Shown here piece by piece: positions 15,744 through 16,308 of a stretch of DNA of 16,308 nucleotides (the first letter of the stretch is position 1; each line of letters begins with the position of its first letter). The position numbers and the translations under genes were made by a program. The DNA is taken from positions 1-16,308 of the forward strand of contig CAKVBA010000060.1 of NCBI GenBank assembly GCA_934725305.1, written 5' to 3'. This DNA is from an uncultured Parabacteroides sp. GTDB taxonomy: Bacteria > Bacteroidota > Bacteroidia > Bacteroidales > Tannerellaceae. The notes under the pieces are model-generated. The model searched no databases, was not told where the DNA came from, and saw only the letters and a program-made list of their open reading frames with translations.

Positions 15744-15794
15744 CGCCCTGTAATGTAAAAAGTTCATAACACAGACTTTTGACATTACAGGGCG
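15744..15794. repeat. Near-perfect 20-bp inverted repeat beginning CGCCCTGTAATGT
   Basis: The left arm (15744-15763) and right arm (15775-15794) are 20 bp each with a single mismatch and an 11-bp loop. The outer ends read CGCCCTGTAA and TTACAGGGCG. The T-run is too short for a clear terminator. The same outer sequence reappears at the far end of the region (16203-16214), linking this hairpin to the palindrome cluster beside it. Confidence 0.85.
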
Positions 15795-15819
15795 CTTTGT
15801 GTTTATGGGTCATCAGCAG

Positions 15820-16099
15820 CAGGGCAGCGCCCTGGGTGAAAAGGTCTATACAACACAACGCTGTAAGGGCAACTATAAAAAACAAGGAGAAATTAAAGCA
15901 GCCCTTGCAGGGCGATAGCTCATAATTGCATCATACCCAGGGCGTTGCCCTGGACTGTAAAGAGGTTGTCCCTTCGGGACGCAGAGCTAATAACAATAAC
16001 GACAAGGAGAAATAATGAAGCAAGGGCGGGAAACCAACAACATTTCCAACGACGGGCTGAAAGCCCAATGGTTTTCGTAGCCCAGGGCAGCGCCCTGGG
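15820..16099. repeat. Cluster of REP-like GC-rich palindromes
   Basis: Five or six short palindromes stand out in A/T-rich DNA: CAGGGC-AGC-GCCCTG (15820-15834), CCAGGGC-GTT-GCCCTGG (15937-15953), GTCCC-TTC-GGGAC (15968-15980), GGGCT-GAA-AGCCC (16054-16066) and CCCAGGGC-AGC-GCCCTGGG (16081-16099), plus an imperfect one at 15901-15913. AAGGAGAAAT occurs twice between them (near 15885 and 16005). This is the look of REP/BIME-type elements moved by Y1 (RAYT) transposases; no transposase is in the window. Confidence 0.75.
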
Positions 16100-16120
16100 T
16101 ATTTGATAAATAAGAGGTTA

Positions 16121-16214
16121 CGCCCTACAGGGGCAAAAGTACAGTAGAGCTGCCATTTGCCGCAGATGACACACCTTCACATCGGGAAATAATACTTTTG
16201 CCACTTACAGGGCG
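16121..16214. repeat. Inverted repeat with CGCCCT...AGGGCG ends
   Basis: The left arm (16121-16141) and right arm (16193-16214) are imperfect inverted copies: the inner parts GGCAAAAGTA and TACTTTTGCC match exactly, and the outer ends are CGCCCTACAG and TTACAGGGCG. The interior is 51 bp without an ORF. It is similar at its ends to the hairpin at 15744-15794 and may be another member of the same element family. Confidence 0.7.
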
Positions 16215-16233
16215 ATTATTGTATATAACTATT

Positions 16234-16278
16234 AGAGGGTGTATCAAATTGAGAAATATTTGATTTGCCCTCTTTTTT
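16234..16278 (+). terminator. Strong hairpin terminator at the right end
   Basis: AGAGGGTGTATCAAAT (16234-16249) and ATTTGATTTGCCCTCT (16257-16272) form a long stem around a 7-nt loop, with an internal mismatch, followed by TTTTTTAT. The T run is on the plus strand only. No plus-strand gene lies between dcp and this site, so it either backs up dcp termination or ends a transcript made across the palindrome cluster. Confidence 0.8.
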
Positions 16279-16308
16279 ATCTTGTCAGGAGTGGAAAATT
16301 TTCAAGCA

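Noticed and set aside
15679..15885. 68-aa minus-strand open frame after dcp
   Set aside because: It runs through the terminator hairpin and the 20-bp inverted repeat; no recognisable protein features beyond a chance hydrophobic stretch.

Overview
The window looks like chromosomal DNA of a gut Bacteroidales, most likely Parabacteroides or a close relative. The reasons are: promoters of the TTTG / TAnnTTTG type instead of -35/-10 boxes, moderate GC, a DUF4270 lipoprotein, an alpha-glucan operon of the GH133-GT4-GH57 kind, and hairpin terminators of the GGCTGTGTCAAAA type. The genus is an inference; no marker gene was compared.

Layout. A tRNA-His (GUG) is cut by the left edge. On the minus strand follow ffh-folD (SRP GTPase; one-carbon folate enzyme) and a MATE-family transporter. 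A gene-free stretch of about 1.15 kb (3860-5009) comes next; much of it is built from unusual 22-bp phased degenerate tandem units. Then panC-panD (minus strand) read away from a plus-strand pair: a short starch-synthase-like protein and a DUF4270 lipoprotein. These converge, through two hairpin terminators, on a minus-strand operon of glycogen debranching enzyme, GT4 glycosyltransferase and GH57 alpha-amylase-like protein. Across a 328-bp divergent promoter region lies an exported M3 peptidase (Dcp). The right end (15661-16308) has no gene and is full of GC-rich palindromes resembling REP elements.

How the genes relate. GH133, GT4 and GH57 form a tight operon (12- and 34-bp gaps) for storage and trimming of intracellular glycogen or other alpha-glucan. 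The starch-synthase-like protein is only the N-terminal half of a GT5 enzyme and has lost the KxGGL motif. The GH57 protein keeps its nucleophile Glu but has Asn where the catalytic acid Asp is expected. Both may be regulatory or scaffold proteins instead of enzymes. panC and panD make pantothenate precursors.

Most notable for novelty: the 22-bp register arrays at 4083-4192 and 4391-4698 (14 contiguous units in the latter, in drifting sequence families that include a GTCTATAGAC palindrome), the two degenerate glucan enzymes, and the REP-like cluster after dcp. I saw no CRISPR array, transposase, phage gene or defence system.
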